DNA from: Elysia chlorotica | Taxonomy: Eukaryota > Mollusca > Gastropoda > Plakobranchidae | Length of the DNA stretch: 64,000 bases | Assembly (NCBI GenBank): GCA_003991915.1 | Contig: RQTK01000049.1 | Location: 651,000 to 714,999 of the forward strand | Direction: 5' to 3' | Part shown: positions 1 to 11,304 of the stretch, piece by piece | Position numbering within the stretch: position 1 is the first letter of the stretch | Layout of the letters: every line of letters starts with the position of its first letter | The notes under the pieces: model-generated | Databases searched by the model: none | What the model was told of the DNA's origin: nothing | Seen by the model: the letters and a program-made list of their open reading frames with translations, nothing else | Made by a program: the position numbers and the translations under genes

Positions 1-1534
1 GCAAATTCTTAACTTACTGTCGAAGGTATAAAAACTAATCTAAGCTAAAAGTTTTAAAAGGCCAGTTTATGAATCTAGTTTAATGTAGAACTCAAGATTA
101 GATCTAGAATCTTTAGAGTCTTGGATTGTCTTCTGTTTTGAGTTGATCAACATCTACCTGGGGATACGGAATTGCCTTGGCTGCTCATGGAGCATAGATC
201 TAGACCTTTAATTTTACTACTTACCTCAGAACTTCTAAGTGCTCTCGGCGTTTGAATACAACACGGGTGCCAGTACCATCTGTTTATTCGTACACAGGTA
301 CCAGTGGATAGGGGTTAACTTTTCATCCGTAAACAGGTATCAGTAGACGAAACAGGCTATTCATGTATACGCAGGTACAGTAGAACATGACTGAAGCGGG
401 ACTTTCAGTTCCAGAGGAAAAATACTGTTGTAAGCAAAGATCTCCCACTATAAGAATTTATAAATTACAGAAACATGTGCATGTATTCGTGTATATGCAC
501 ATGCTGTTAGCAATTTTTCAATTTAATTGCCAAACAGTGACATATGTAATCTAGTTACTTGTCAAAATTAATTTTTGACGAAGACTGAACATTTGAGTAA
601 TAATTCTTTGGTTAGTACATGTACCCACATTTTTATTTAACTTTAAGGAAACAAAAGAGGCCCCTTGGGTTCAGACAGTCACCCGTATCATATTTTTCCA
701 ATTGCCTTACACCTTACGTTTGGCAAAATTTGTGTCAAATTTTGGCATTCTATGATTCTTCTTTCCCCGCAAAAAGTTTGCAATATTTGGATTTTCAAAT
801 GGCAAAAAACTGCAGGGACAGAATAAAGAGGAATAAAACATGTGTCTAATTTTAAAGCAAACAAATAAACCAAGATTAAAATACTACACCAGTAAAACAG
901 CGGCTTACAGCCTAGAAAATTTAGATTTTACTAATTCCAGGCGGGAAGCGAAGCACAATAATAATGGTCCCCAAAAGATACAAGTACAAAATCGAGATCT
1001 AAGGGGAGAATATAACAAAAATGCAAAAAAGGTTACAGAAGTTACCTTATGGTGAGCTGAGCACATCGCACATAAAACGGCAAACTTTAAAAATTAAATT
1101 CAAGACTTTTAAGTAGATTAAGATTTTGTACAGGACTAGGAGTCCAGACCCAGCACATCTGATCTCTGGCCATCTCAGACACCAACTGATTGATTCACAC
1201 GCTCTCGACCAAAGGCTCAGGATTGCTCTGCGTGCCTCGCGAGGTGATTGGTCATGCGCCCAATCATGATAAATCTAACAACAAAGCAACATAAGGAAGG
1301 GAGGATAAAAAGACATGAAGATGAGATAAAGATACAAAGACATAAAGATATAGTAAAACATATAAAATTTGAGTTTGGAACAAATATACAGCAAAGAAAT
1401 GATATAACAATAAACCAATGGCTCACAGATCAAAGGATGTGAAAATGGATAAAACATTTAAAAAAGATATTTGATATATTTGGAACCCACAATATTTCTT
1501 GACAATTTTGTTAACATTGTTGAATTGTTCTTAC

Positions 1535-1656
1535 TATGGCCTTAAAAATGAATCTCCTTAAGTGATTGTAAACTAATTTTGGTCATATTATATCTATGGC
1601 CTTAAAAATTAAGCTCATTTAGTCATTGTAAACTAATTTTGGTCATATTATATCTA
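1535..1656. repeat. Tandem duplication, ~60 bp x 2
   Basis: Two adjacent copies of a ~60 bp unit beginning CTATGGCCTTAAAAAT and ending in ATTATATCT, starting near 1535 and 1595. They differ at several bases in the middle. The pair sits just upstream of the splice acceptor at 1685, so it lies in the first intron of MRPL12. Confidence 0.85.
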
Positions 1657-1685
1657 TCATCTTTACTTGACATGTTTCTGTGCAG

Positions 1686-4674
1686 AGCTGCAAACAAGAG
1701 CAACTTGCAGCCTAGTATTCAGCAGGCAGCAGCTATCCAGAAGTTATTGTGTCAGAACTATAGCTCAGCCTCTCCAGACATCATTCCACCCCCTGGTGAC
1801 GCCTCGACAAAAACATATGCTCCAAAGATAAATAAGCTTGTGGATGATATTAGTCAGCTTACTCTGTTAGAAGTAGCTGACCTCAATGAATTGTTGAAGG
1901 TAAATGCACCATCATCTCTTTTTCTTAAAATGTAATAGTTCCTAATTTAACTTAATACTTAAATTTAACTTATGAGAAAGGAGTTTAGATTTACTTCTGT
2001 GTTTATAATGTAAAGTAGTTGTCCATATCTTTTAAGTCTTGTATACAATAAGTGCATGACCTCAAGCAGGTCTTACAATTTAAGTTCTTTGTAACCTGTA
2101 AAAGTACAAATGCATGAAATTGTAATTGATGTCATTTTTTTTTTTGCTTTCTTCTTTCATTTATTCATCACTTCTTTTTCTTCTTTTTTTTTTTTAAAGA
2201 AGAGGATGAGCTAAATGATATTGACATTGATTTGATTTTGATATACTCTATACATTTGCAATTTTCTACTTCAGCATTTAATATTTGGTATGGATTAAAT
2301 GTAAGCTTGGGTAAGAGATTCATTATTTTTTTAAACATTTGTCTCTGTTAATTATCATGTACCGCCTATCTTTCTTAGTCAAGGCTGAAATCTAAGAAAT
2401 ATTCCTGGTATTTAATTGAAATTTTTGTTTTTGTTTCCAGAAAACATTAAACATTCAGGATGCACCGATGATGGCTATGGGAGCAATGCCTGCAGCTGTC
2501 CAACAAGTAACCTTTTATCCAGTCTCTTAATAATTGTTGTTTTACAGTTATCTGCCATTTCAAGTCAAAGTCACTCAACATAATGTGATTTTGTGCCTTT
2601 TACATTCTCCTGAAAAGCTTAATTATTTTTTCTGTCTGTATCTGAAAAGCAACTGTATTGACATGACAGCTGTCTGTCAAAAATGAATTTCTTCTTAGCT
2701 ATGAAGTACACAAATTAAAACATTGTCAAAGAAGGGCAGAACAGCTTGTGTGTTTTTTTTCTGACATTTTAACAGTTTTACTCTTAATTGTGTTTTGTGA
2801 TTAATAGGCTGCTCTGCATTTTTGCTCTTTTAGGCTGACGCAGACGAAGAAGAAGAAGCTCCAAAACGAGAGAAGACAAGCTTTACTGTAAAACTAATCA
2901 AGTTTGATGCCGGAAAGAAAGTTGCTCTCATTAAAGAAATTAAGAACTCTGTGGAGGGACTCAACTTGGTGCAGGTACTGGATTTAGTATAGTTAATATG
3001 TAATATAGAGATAACCATAAAAGTTCTATTGCACTTATTTAAACATCAAGTCTGGTTTTTAACCCTATTTACCCTAAAGAATTCCTTTACCCTGAAATCC
3101 AAAGGGCAGTGAGATAAATCTTAATTTTTTATGATTTTTAGTAACAGTACACACACAAAATCAACCACAAACATGAATGTAATGAAATACATTTTTTTGT
3201 AATTTAATACAATAAAAGTTGAAAATTATTTATATTTTTTTTCTTTTCAATAAAAACACATTTTTTTGGAATAAAGAGTTTTTTATTTCTCTAACTGACC
3301 GTAAAACTACTCTATCAGTGCTCTTAGTACTCATGTAATTTGTAAGCTTGTCAAAGTATTGGTTCAAAGGTTTTAAGTCTAAATCTATGTTACTGTCGTC
3401 AAAATTGTCATCAGCAGTGCCTAGATTAGGATATCAATCAGAGATTGCCTGAAGTTGAAAGTCATCTTCACTGATTGTTGATGTCAATCACAGGATTTTT
3501 TATAAGACTTTTTTGTTTTAGTCGAAACTGGTAGCATTGGGGTAAATAGGGTTAATAGCATTCATGCTTCATGGCTGTAAATAGGCTTTAGGTGGACTTG
3601 TGAAGGAAAGAACAAATTGAGGGAATAGTTTGGATGGTTAATAGCATTCATGCTTCATGGCTGTAAATAGGCTTTAGGTGGACTTGTGAAGGAAAGAACA
3701 AGTTGAGGGAATAGTTTGGATGGTTTGTTTCTTAACGCCAGTAGGGAACAAAATCCAACAATAAATTTGCATGATTGTGGGTTTTGATTTACTTTTGAAC
3801 CAGAGACCTGATAATGTAGTCACTAGTGGATCACAATTAAAAGAGCATCTTAAAAAAAATCTCCAATCCTGTCCTATGAAAAAATCAGCCATACCCTTTG
3901 TAGTTAATTTTGTCTTCTTCCTTGTTTAAAAAAACAATTATGACACAAAGGAAATCTGCAATATCAAGTTTTGACATTAGACCTAACCTTTTCTAGAGAA
4001 AGTAAAAAAAAAAAAGAATCCCACTCTGAAACAGTAAGGACAAAGCTTATGTCGCATAACTTATGATTTAATTTGGGCCTAGAATAATAAGTCTTATTTA
4101 AAAAAATAGACCCAACATTATTAGCTTAAACTGCAGCTGAAAGCTAAAGACAGATAAGCATTCTTTACATGATACTTATTAAGCTTTCTATTTATGTGCC
4201 ATATTGTATCTGATGAACATTACATATCTGAGAATAAGATCCAACTCTGTATATCTTTAGATATATGGAAAGGACTTTTACTTGACATATTTTATTTATG
4301 ATCATATTTACATATTTTTTTAAATCCTAGTAACCACTGCTTATTCCTTTGTCAATTCAGAGGTTTAAGAAGTTGTTTTAGAAAATTTATGTCAATATTA
4401 TCATTTAGTTAAAATTTATTTGATTGATGTTTATTCTTTCCATGCTCATAAAGATACAAAATGGACAACAATGCAGTTTTTGCTCACTTAAGATTTAAAG
4501 TAAAGTATGCCACAACTGTCTTGATGCCTTTCTAACCTTTTTCTTTTTCCTTTTCAGGCCAAAAAGTTTGTTGAGTCGGCACCACAGGTTGTACGGGCTG
4601 ATATTCCGAAAGAGGAGGCTGAAAAACTAAAGGAAGCCTTGGTGGCCGTTGGGGCTGAGATAGAAATTGAATAG
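1686..4674 (+). CDS. MRPL12: Mitochondrial ribosomal protein L12 (bL12m), multi-exon, 5' exon not found
   Basis: Mitochondrial homologue of bacterial L7/L12, the stalk protein of the large mitoribosomal subunit that recruits translation GTPases. Coding exons read with GT-AG borders: 1686-1899, 2441-2506, 2834-2974 and 4558-4674, with the stop TAG at 4672-4674; all phases agree. These encode about 178 residues. The N-terminal dimerisation segment includes ISQLTLLEVADLNELLKKTL. A short hinge containing PMMAMGAMPAAVQQ and an acidic stretch follows. The C-terminal domain includes KTSFTVKLIKFDAGKKVALI, KEIKNSVEGLNLVQ and AKKFVESAPQ, ending VGAEIEIE. Family members are near 190-200 residues, so a short 5' exon carrying the start and part of the transit peptide is missing. 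One weak candidate is ATG 1021 with a GTGAGC donor at 1052, but it needs the acceptor two bases later (after 1687). A basic, Gln-rich stretch early in exon 1686-1899 fits a cleaved presequence. Identification is confident; the start is unresolved. Confidence 0.93.
3063..3551 (-). mobile_element. piggyBac-like non-autonomous element in MRPL12 intron
   Basis: The element is bounded by TTAA at 3059-3062 and 3552-3555, the target duplication typical of piggyBac transposons. Its ends are inverted: CCCTATTTACCC at 3063-3074 and GGGTAAATAGGG at 3540-3551. At about 489 bp it is far too short for an intact transposase. Read on the minus strand from about 3540, it begins MLPVSTKTKKSYKKSC and then, after stops and frame changes, gives SEDDFQLQAISD and the acidic run DDNFDDSNIDLDLKPLNQ. 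This resembles the acidic N-terminal tail of piggyBac-type transposases, but that is inference. It sits in the long intron before the last MRPL12 exon, and a tandem duplication begins exactly at its right boundary. Confidence 0.75.
3551..3722. repeat. Tandem duplication, 86 bp x 2
   Basis: Copies at 3551-3636 and 3637-3722, each beginning GTTAATAGCATTCATGC. By eye they differ at one base (AAATTGAGG versus AAGTTGAGG). The left copy starts at the right TTAA of the piggyBac-like element, so the duplication happened after that insertion and copied the target-site end. Confidence 0.9.
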
Positions 4675-4738
4675 ATTGCTGTGTTCATTAAACTGTTTTA
4701 ATTTGTACCTATTTAATGTGTCCCTTTTTTTTTTTATC

Positions 4739-4744
4739 AATAAA
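4739..4744 (+). terminator. Polyadenylation signal of MRPL12
   Basis: AATAAA lies 65 bp after the MRPL12 stop and follows a T-rich run. A short 3' UTR of about 90 bp would fit a ribosomal protein gene. A second possible signal lies near 4784. Confidence 0.6.
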
Positions 4745-4853
4745 TTAAGTTTCAGTATCTGTCCTGCTTTACAATACAAGGATAAATAAAATTGATATGG
4801 GAAGGGTGTGAGTGAGAAAAGCTTTGCTTTTTCAAATGGCAGTTCATTGTAAT

Positions 4854-4857
<4 letters not shown>

Positions 4858-4902
<45 letters not shown>

Positions 4903-4916
4903 TAATAATCATAATA
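4858..4916. repeat. (AAT)n microsatellite
   Basis: About 14 perfect AAT units followed by degenerate units, just downstream of the MRPL12 3' end. The poly-Ile and poly-Tyr open frames over it are artefacts of the repeat. Confidence 0.97.
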
Positions 4917-7059
4917 AATGATCTTTGTAATGCGCACATTCTCTGCCCAATTTCATCTTCTACTGGTTGGGTTGGTGTCACTGTCAGTGAATATTCATAC
5001 TGTCCGCTATATTGCCTTGCTGATGACGTTGGATGTTATTGTTAAGGAACCAATTCAACTCATTGCATATCCAAAGAAAATGCAATTCTCTATATGCTAA
5101 TAAAATATTAAAGAGAAGTAGAAAAGTAAATCAGGCTGCATTTAAATAAAGCTTAATGGAAAGATCTTTGTTGGTTTGCAGGCAATTTATATCATATAGC
5201 CAGTTCTCATTACAAGCCTTTTGAGTTATGATGTCTAAGCCAATTCACTGGTAAGGTCAATCCAAAGAGAGAAAAAGAGGCTCTTCAAACATAGTAATAC
5301 ATGTATTAAATAAAAATGGATGGTACTGCACAAGTTTTTGATTATATCAACTATGCATTCCTGTAACGAGAACTAGAAGTAATCATTCAACAATTGACAT
5401 CAAGAGGGATCAATGAATGAATGGTTGTCTTTGAAAATTAACTTGGAGACACAGGCAGGTTCACTTGTACTTAAAGTAAGATTTTACCTTTTCACGATAC
5501 AGTAAAACTTAGGGTTCTCACTTTTCCCAAAATGACTCGAAGAGGATTTTATCCAAAGAAGGAAATGGGTCCTCATCATTTTACCATGGTTTTTCGTGTT
5601 TCCCCCTTTTAAATTAGAATATAAGTGTTTGATGTGAGGCGATGCAATAATTATATCTAGATCTTGTTTTTGTTTGGATTACATTAGCTTTAATAATGGA
5701 ACAAGAGTTAGGTGCAAGAAGGAGTGGGAGAGGTTATCACTAATGTCACTTGTCAATGATGGCATGGAAAGGTACGAGAGAGTGACTAGGTCAGGGCCCT
5801 GACCAATTATTGTTGCAAGTTTGATTTTGAAGTGTCAGAATGAGATGTTTAGTTGTCAAGGCCTTCATATTTTTTTTTTTTTATGTTCATGGGTTAAAGC
5901 ATATCTATTCTTGAAATCCTCATTATCACGTAATATTAGCAGGGTTATCTGATTCAGGTTCTAATTATTTCCAAATAAATTATAGGCCACAAAATAGAGA
6001 GAAAAAAGGGATTTTCAAACCTCTTGTTACTTCAACAGTTATTTGCGAGGTTAAAAATGGGAACCACTGTGAATCCAATCCATGTCGTTAGGCTTCCTTG
6101 TTAAATGTTTTGTATATTGCAAGATTCATCAACTTTTCTGAACATTGATCAGAAAATATAAAGATATAATACAAACAGAAAATTCACTTCACGTCCAGGT
6201 ATAAGTCGGAGCTGAATAGTATTAGAACACAGGATGTGCAGAAGGACCTTTACAAAATTTCAAATTAGAAAACATTTAGCCTACATGTAAATTGTAATTT
6301 GAACTTGATGCTTGGGTTCGATAACATTTTGGTAATGAAGGTGTTGTCACCAGTTAAGATTCAAGCCTTAGAGGCGGCAGATTTTTATCATCGAAAAACT
6401 AGGCACAGTAAGTTATTGGAATAAGTCTATGTAAGTTTTGCAAACATTCAGGTGGACAACTTAGTGTCTGCGCCAATAAGCACTCTAAGCGAAAGAATTT
6501 TATAGCAGTAAAATTTGTGTTCCTTCTCGACAATTTTGGCGGGAACATGGCCCGTCTTTGCCTGATAGTTGAGTGAGTGAACTTATTATGTCTGGACTGG
6601 TCAAATGTTCACTAACCATTTTCTCATGGAGGAAGCATCATAGAAAAAAATTGGATTACATTTTTAAATCAGCGATAAAATTTCAAGTGGCCAATAGAGC
6701 AGAATTTCATTTTGTGAAGTATTTTAAAAAATGCATTTTTAGGGGGTTATACATGTATTGTTGGTAGGCCTGTGTAAAATTGAGGAGTGTCCTGTCTAAT
6801 TGCTGGTGTGTATGAATCTGTGCATGTGTTTGCACAGAGTGTCTGTTTTTTTCGTAATGGTTGATCAAACACCACTGAACATGTGCTGCTCTGTGTACAG
6901 TCATTGGTATGTTGGGCGATAGAATTATGTCAATACAACCCGAAAAACGTTTGGTGGCTCTAAATCTGTTTGTTTAAACCATATCAATACATCGCTCACT
7001 TGATACATAAATTTAAACTAACCTTCACTGCAGAAATTTGCAATGTTGGTTTATTAATG

Positions 7060-7265
7060 TCCACTGTCAGCTATTGGACTATACATGTATCATGGGCGAG
7101 CCCCAAGAATTGTATCTGACAACTTTACTTGCTGCCACACAAAGATAGTGCAGTGATACCAGAACTCCCATCTCACCGATGTCATACATACACCAAGTCC
7201 AATCCAACTATCCAACAACTTTGTCCAACTGTCGGTTCGAACCGGATTCACCCAACTGTGCACAC
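7060..7265 (-). mobile_element. Decayed SINE copy
   Basis: Sequence around 7090-7185 keeps the order of the window's SINE seen from its minus strand: a GGGCGAGCCCCAAGA block, TATCTGACAA, TGCTGCCACACA and GTGATACCAGAACTCC, with many substitutions. A GGTTCGAAC-like stretch near 7233 may be the relic of the tRNA head. Assignment rests on similarity to the cleaner copies in this window. Confidence 0.55.
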
Positions 7266-7827
7266 ATTGTATCAGTTAGCCCACTGCAAAGGTATCTAGA
7301 AGAAGTTCACCTCACTCTGACACTGAGAAGATAGAGATAACCCAATGTCAATGTTTGCCTTCGGTGTTAAATTTTCTTTTAAATCTCGTATTGCAAAGTA
7401 CATTTAATTGCCAAAGTCCACTAAGATCATAGGCACTCTTGTCAATCCAGTTTTGTGTTGCTGTATAGTATGTTATCATTTCCACTTCTGTTTTTGAGAT
7501 AAATTTCACTTTTACTTTAGATGTCTAGGAAAAAAACTGCCGTATATACACCTATAAGTAAAAATGATGCAAGATGAAAACTTAAAATCAGCATGGGGGA
7601 CAGATTTTGTTCTTGTTACAAAGGAGTCTATCTTTTCAAAAGGAACAAAAATATACAGTATGTATAAAAAAATTCTTCTAATGTAGGGATGATTCTTCAG
7701 GTGCAAAGTTTCATTATCAAATGGCTTTCATTTTGTCAAGTGAGCTTTGTCAAAAATACACTTTCAACTGAAGAATTAATATTTTCCAGTTGGTAAATTA
7801 AGTTCTTCTTAGATCTAGTGCTAGTCG

Positions 7828-8065
7828 AGTTGAGTTGGTTTAACGTCCAACATCAGCACTATCTAGGCTATTATTGTAGATAGGCTCCAAGACTGATGTC
7901 TGACAATTTTATGTGCAGCTACACACTAGACAGGACAGGGATACCATGACTCCTGTCTCAGTCGGTCACATTAAACTTATTATACTGACCCAACCAGTAG
8001 TGAGCTAATTCATCAGAAACTTTTGCGTCGGAAGCAGATGTTCTACCCCAGGGCTACCGTACCCC
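7828..8065 (-). mobile_element. tRNA-derived SINE, near full length
   Basis: On the plus strand it opens with GAGTTGGTTTAACGTCCAAC, passes through CCATGACTCCTGTCTCAG and ends GTTCTACCCCAGGGCTACC, which is the reverse complement of a tRNA-like head. The order and length (~238 bp) match the copies at 39.5, 50.4 and 58.2 kb. The box B region has diverged (no clean GGTTCGA), so this copy looks old. Confidence 0.85.
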
Positions 8066-8319
8066 GCAACGCTAGTTGATGGAGTTGGTTCTCTTTGGCA
8101 CATTATATATGCCAATGTTGTCATATAAGCACTCCCGATGTATAAAATGACATTTTGATGCTTTACATCACCATCTCTAGAGCTATATCACCAAAGTACA
8201 TTGAGTTATATGACAGAGGGTGAATATTAATCTGTCCTGGCAGTTTTGTGTGGCCGCCAAACATTCCATATTTCCCAATTTTTACGCAATTTAAGAAAAA
8301 ATTGTGTACAATTAAATTA

Positions 8320-8750
8320 AAAGTCTATCTCTCTATTATCGTTCAGCTTTCTTTTCTCCCCATATCCCGCACACTTGGCTTTCTTCTCGCTCCGTCTCCC
8401 TTTTTCCCATATCTCTTATTATCGCTCAGCTTTTCTCCCTCTTCTTACTTCTCTATCTCTCTCTCGCACAATTGGCTTTCTTTTCTTTTCTTTCTTGATC
8501 AATCGCTCGCACAAAGGCTTAATTTTCTCTATTCCTAACCCTCTCTTCATATCTTCTTGGTATAAACTTCTTTCTTCGACTCGCAATGCTTTCTTTTACT
8601 ATTCTTTCTCTCTCTCCTGTGTCTGGCTGTATAGTCTGTCTCTGTCGCTCTGCATCTCTCTCATAGATGTCCTTTCTTCTTCAGCTCGCTCTTGCTTTGT
8701 CACCCCCGATAGTTTGATAGGACTTACATTTTTTTTCTCTCTGGGAAGTG
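8320..8750. repeat. Polypyrimidine low-complexity block
   Basis: The plus strand is strongly C/T biased for over 400 bp. Loose internal repeats are present: ATTATCG(T/C)TCAGCTTT recurs near 8335 and 8418, and GCACA(C/A)TTGGCTTTCTT recurs near 8369 and 8466. Long frames across it (Ser, Leu and Phe rich) follow from composition and are not called as genes. Confidence 0.7.
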
Positions 8751-9971
8751 GGATATCAAAATCATCCCGATTGATTGAAATTGAATTTTTCAGGAATGAC
8801 CAATGGTTATCATAGTTTCAATCTAATTGCCATTCAATACACAAATGTAGTAAATGCATATAATATATAGTCATTTGACAAAATGGATTTTAGCGGAGCA
8901 TTGAATTTTTTTAAATATGCCTTCATACATTTTTTACAAACAAAAAAGTTCCCTGGATCCACAAAGTCACCTCGACATAAAGAAAGCGATAACATATCGT
9001 GTTGCCTCAAAACGTTAAGTAAATTTCGAGACAATGTTTGAGGGACAGAATATTGCATGCTATGGTCAGTAAGTTAGATGCTATTGTACATCACCATTGT
9101 GTGGGAAAATACTTACACATCTCAGTGTGGCTTAACATTGGACAGACAATCAATAAATCATTTTGGATATAAGTCTACTGCAAATGACTGATATAGATCT
9201 ATATTTTACTTGATTCGGTACAATGCAAATTTTTGCTTCTTTTTTAAATTTCCACAAATTATAAATAGGCATTTTTATCATTTTATCCTCCCCCCTCAGA
9301 TTGCCAACTACGACTTGACATAATTCATAACCTCACTACTTAGACGTTGGACGAAAAGTGTGAGCGCAAAGTTTATCCAGACGTGTTTGAACTTCCAGCT
9401 GAACAATTTCAGCCATTTCGATGCAAGTTTTATGTACATGTAATTTCTTATCAATGTTATCGATCTGAGCATGACATCAGGGCAAGGTACCACAACACAC
9501 AGACATGACTGAATCTGGTGAGCCTGACATAAAGTGACAACGATTCTGATGATTCTTGGACGAGTTTGAATGCAAATAATTATGGTAGATTTAGATCTAG
9601 CTAACGACTCTTGACAGTGAAGATGAAGTTTTTGTTGGTCCAAAATTCGATGATGGGGGCGTTTTCTTTGGAATCAGCTAAATATGGCTGGCAAACTGGA
9701 AGCACATAGTGCAAAATGGGCTGACACTGACGGGTAAGGGTTAACCAGTATTTTATCCTTGTGCATAATTTACTCATTTATCTACCACAACTGCCTGAGA
9801 ATATTGCTCTACGAGTCTATGATTGAGGGCCAATGAGTTTTCTTTTTTACACTCACCATCACGTACCTAAGTTTAACTGATACTCAATTACTTTTTGCAC
9901 AAATATTTGGATACACCTGATATTAGTGATAATTTTATTTTATGTAACAAGGTACACGTAACAAGTTACGA

Positions 9972-10025
9972 CATCAAATGTGCCTTTAAAGGACAAATAA
10001 AGTTATATCTTATTATCTTATCTTA
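9972..10025 (+). mobile_element. LINE-type 3' tail with TTATC repeats
   Basis: CATCAAATGTGCCTTTAAAG followed by GACAAATAAAGTTATATC and TTATC-like repeats. The same ~42 bp occurs at 62737-62780. A shared 3' end followed by a short tandem tail is typical of 5'-truncated non-LTR retrotransposon copies. No coding part is retained, so the family is not assigned. Confidence 0.6.
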
Positions 10026-10093
10026 TACCTGTACATAACTGAGTTAACTCCGAAAAAAGACAAAATAAACAAGGTGGATGATTCAGGCCCATT

Positions 10094-10099
10094 TTTATT
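10094..10099 (-). terminator. Candidate polyadenylation signal of SHMT
   Basis: TTTATT on the plus strand reads AATAAA on the minus strand, about 1.2 kb after the SHMT stop. Other candidates lie nearer, for example around 10715. The true end cannot be decided from sequence alone. Confidence 0.3.
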
Positions 10100-10944
10100 T
10101 CTCATGAGACAGACATTTAGTCCAAGTTTGTAAAAAAACAGAAGAGGAAGCCAACGAGTGTAAAATTAGTTTCTCTCATAAATAACCACATGGCACAGTA
10201 CTAAAAGTCTGATTTATGCACATTTCATTAATTGTTAAAAATGAAATATCCTTGATCTGGAAAATTTTGGCTCATATTGTATCATTAATACAGCCCAATT
10301 CCATGAGAAAAAAAGGAGCCATCAAGTTTCTGGTACTTCAACATCACAACAATATCAAAAAACAAATCATACATTTTAACTTTGGTAGTATTTAAAATAT
10401 GTAGGAAGATAGAATCTTCAAAACATTTTGATAATGAGCTTTTCATCTATATCCATGCCTTGATATCATCTTTAATCTGAACTATTGCACCAGTAACTCT
10501 AAGATAAACACAAGGGGACTCTGTGCTATTTAATTGTCAAAATGAGTTACGCCAAAGTTTCCGTTATTTTATTTAGTTTTGTTTAAAGGTGAGTATTCAC
10601 TTTAGCTGAAACTAAATAAAATTCATGTCAGCTACTAGCTGAACTTAGGATAAACAGTTAAATCCCACAACAACATGCACCTTTACCAAAACAGGGAGAG
10701 GCTTCAGATACGTATTTATTCCACCAAGCTTGTATTTTTCAAGAAAATATCATTTGTAACATTTTGACAAAAACAAATTTCATGCAAAAGGATGGCTTTG
10801 CCTTCACAGCAAAGAATTTCAAATTTTACTGTTGTTTTTTCAAAAATTTAATAAGCAAGCCCAAGATATCTTTAATTTTTATCAACTGGGAATAATACAC
10901 TCCAAATCTGAATCTACGATTTTTGTCTTCAGAGTGTATTGTTC

Positions 10945-11102
10945 CTGAGCGATAATATCTAGTATGCAAATAATCCCTACATTTTTTGAAATATCAAATG
11001 CTAAGATCAATTCCATATCAATAACTGAGCGGTAATATCTAGTACGCAAATAAGCCCTACATTTTTTTAAATATCAAATGCTAAGAACGATTCCATATCA
11101 CT
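10945..11102. repeat. Tandem duplication, ~80 bp x 2
   Basis: Copies start at CTGAGCGATAATATCTAG (10945) and CTGAGCGGTAATATCTAG (11025), with a few differences. They lie 200-360 bp beyond the SHMT stop, probably inside its 3' UTR, so the transcript would carry both. Confidence 0.85.
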
Positions 11103-11304
11103 TAACTTTTTTTTTTTTTAGGGGCAACGGGAGCTTTCTTTTTAAATGATATTTGGTCTACAAATAGTTCAAATATCTTCTCCAAAACTTATTTGCTTTA
11201 TATTTAATCAGAAAGCTGATTTCAAAATTGCCTAATACTTTTTACCCCATGCGTCTTGCGTTCAAATGGTAATTTTTCAACTGTGACAGATGGCAGGCAG
11301 TGGT

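Larger units (their letters stand above)
4920..10070. other. Intergenic region between convergent MRPL12 and SHMT
   Basis: No open frame here resembles a known protein or joins into a spliced gene. Recognisable contents are two copies of the window's SINE (one decayed near 7.06-7.27 kb, one near full length at 7.83-8.07 kb), a pyrimidine-rich block at 8.32-8.75 kb, and a LINE 3' tail near 9.97 kb. The rest is AT-rich sequence with no pattern I can support. Confidence 0.6.

Noticed and set aside
1021-1052. Candidate first exon of MRPL12 (ATG, basic peptide, GTGAGC donor).
   Set aside because: Joining in frame needs the less usual acceptor two bases downstream; kept only as a note.
5501-6072. 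Possible MITE with CAGT...ACTG ends and GGTTC/GGAAC strings.
   Set aside because: The ends match over only a few bases and no clear target duplication is visible.
8248-8815. Open frames of 96 and 146 codons.
   Set aside because: Composition of the polypyrimidine tract; Ser, Leu and Phe only, with no recognisable domain.
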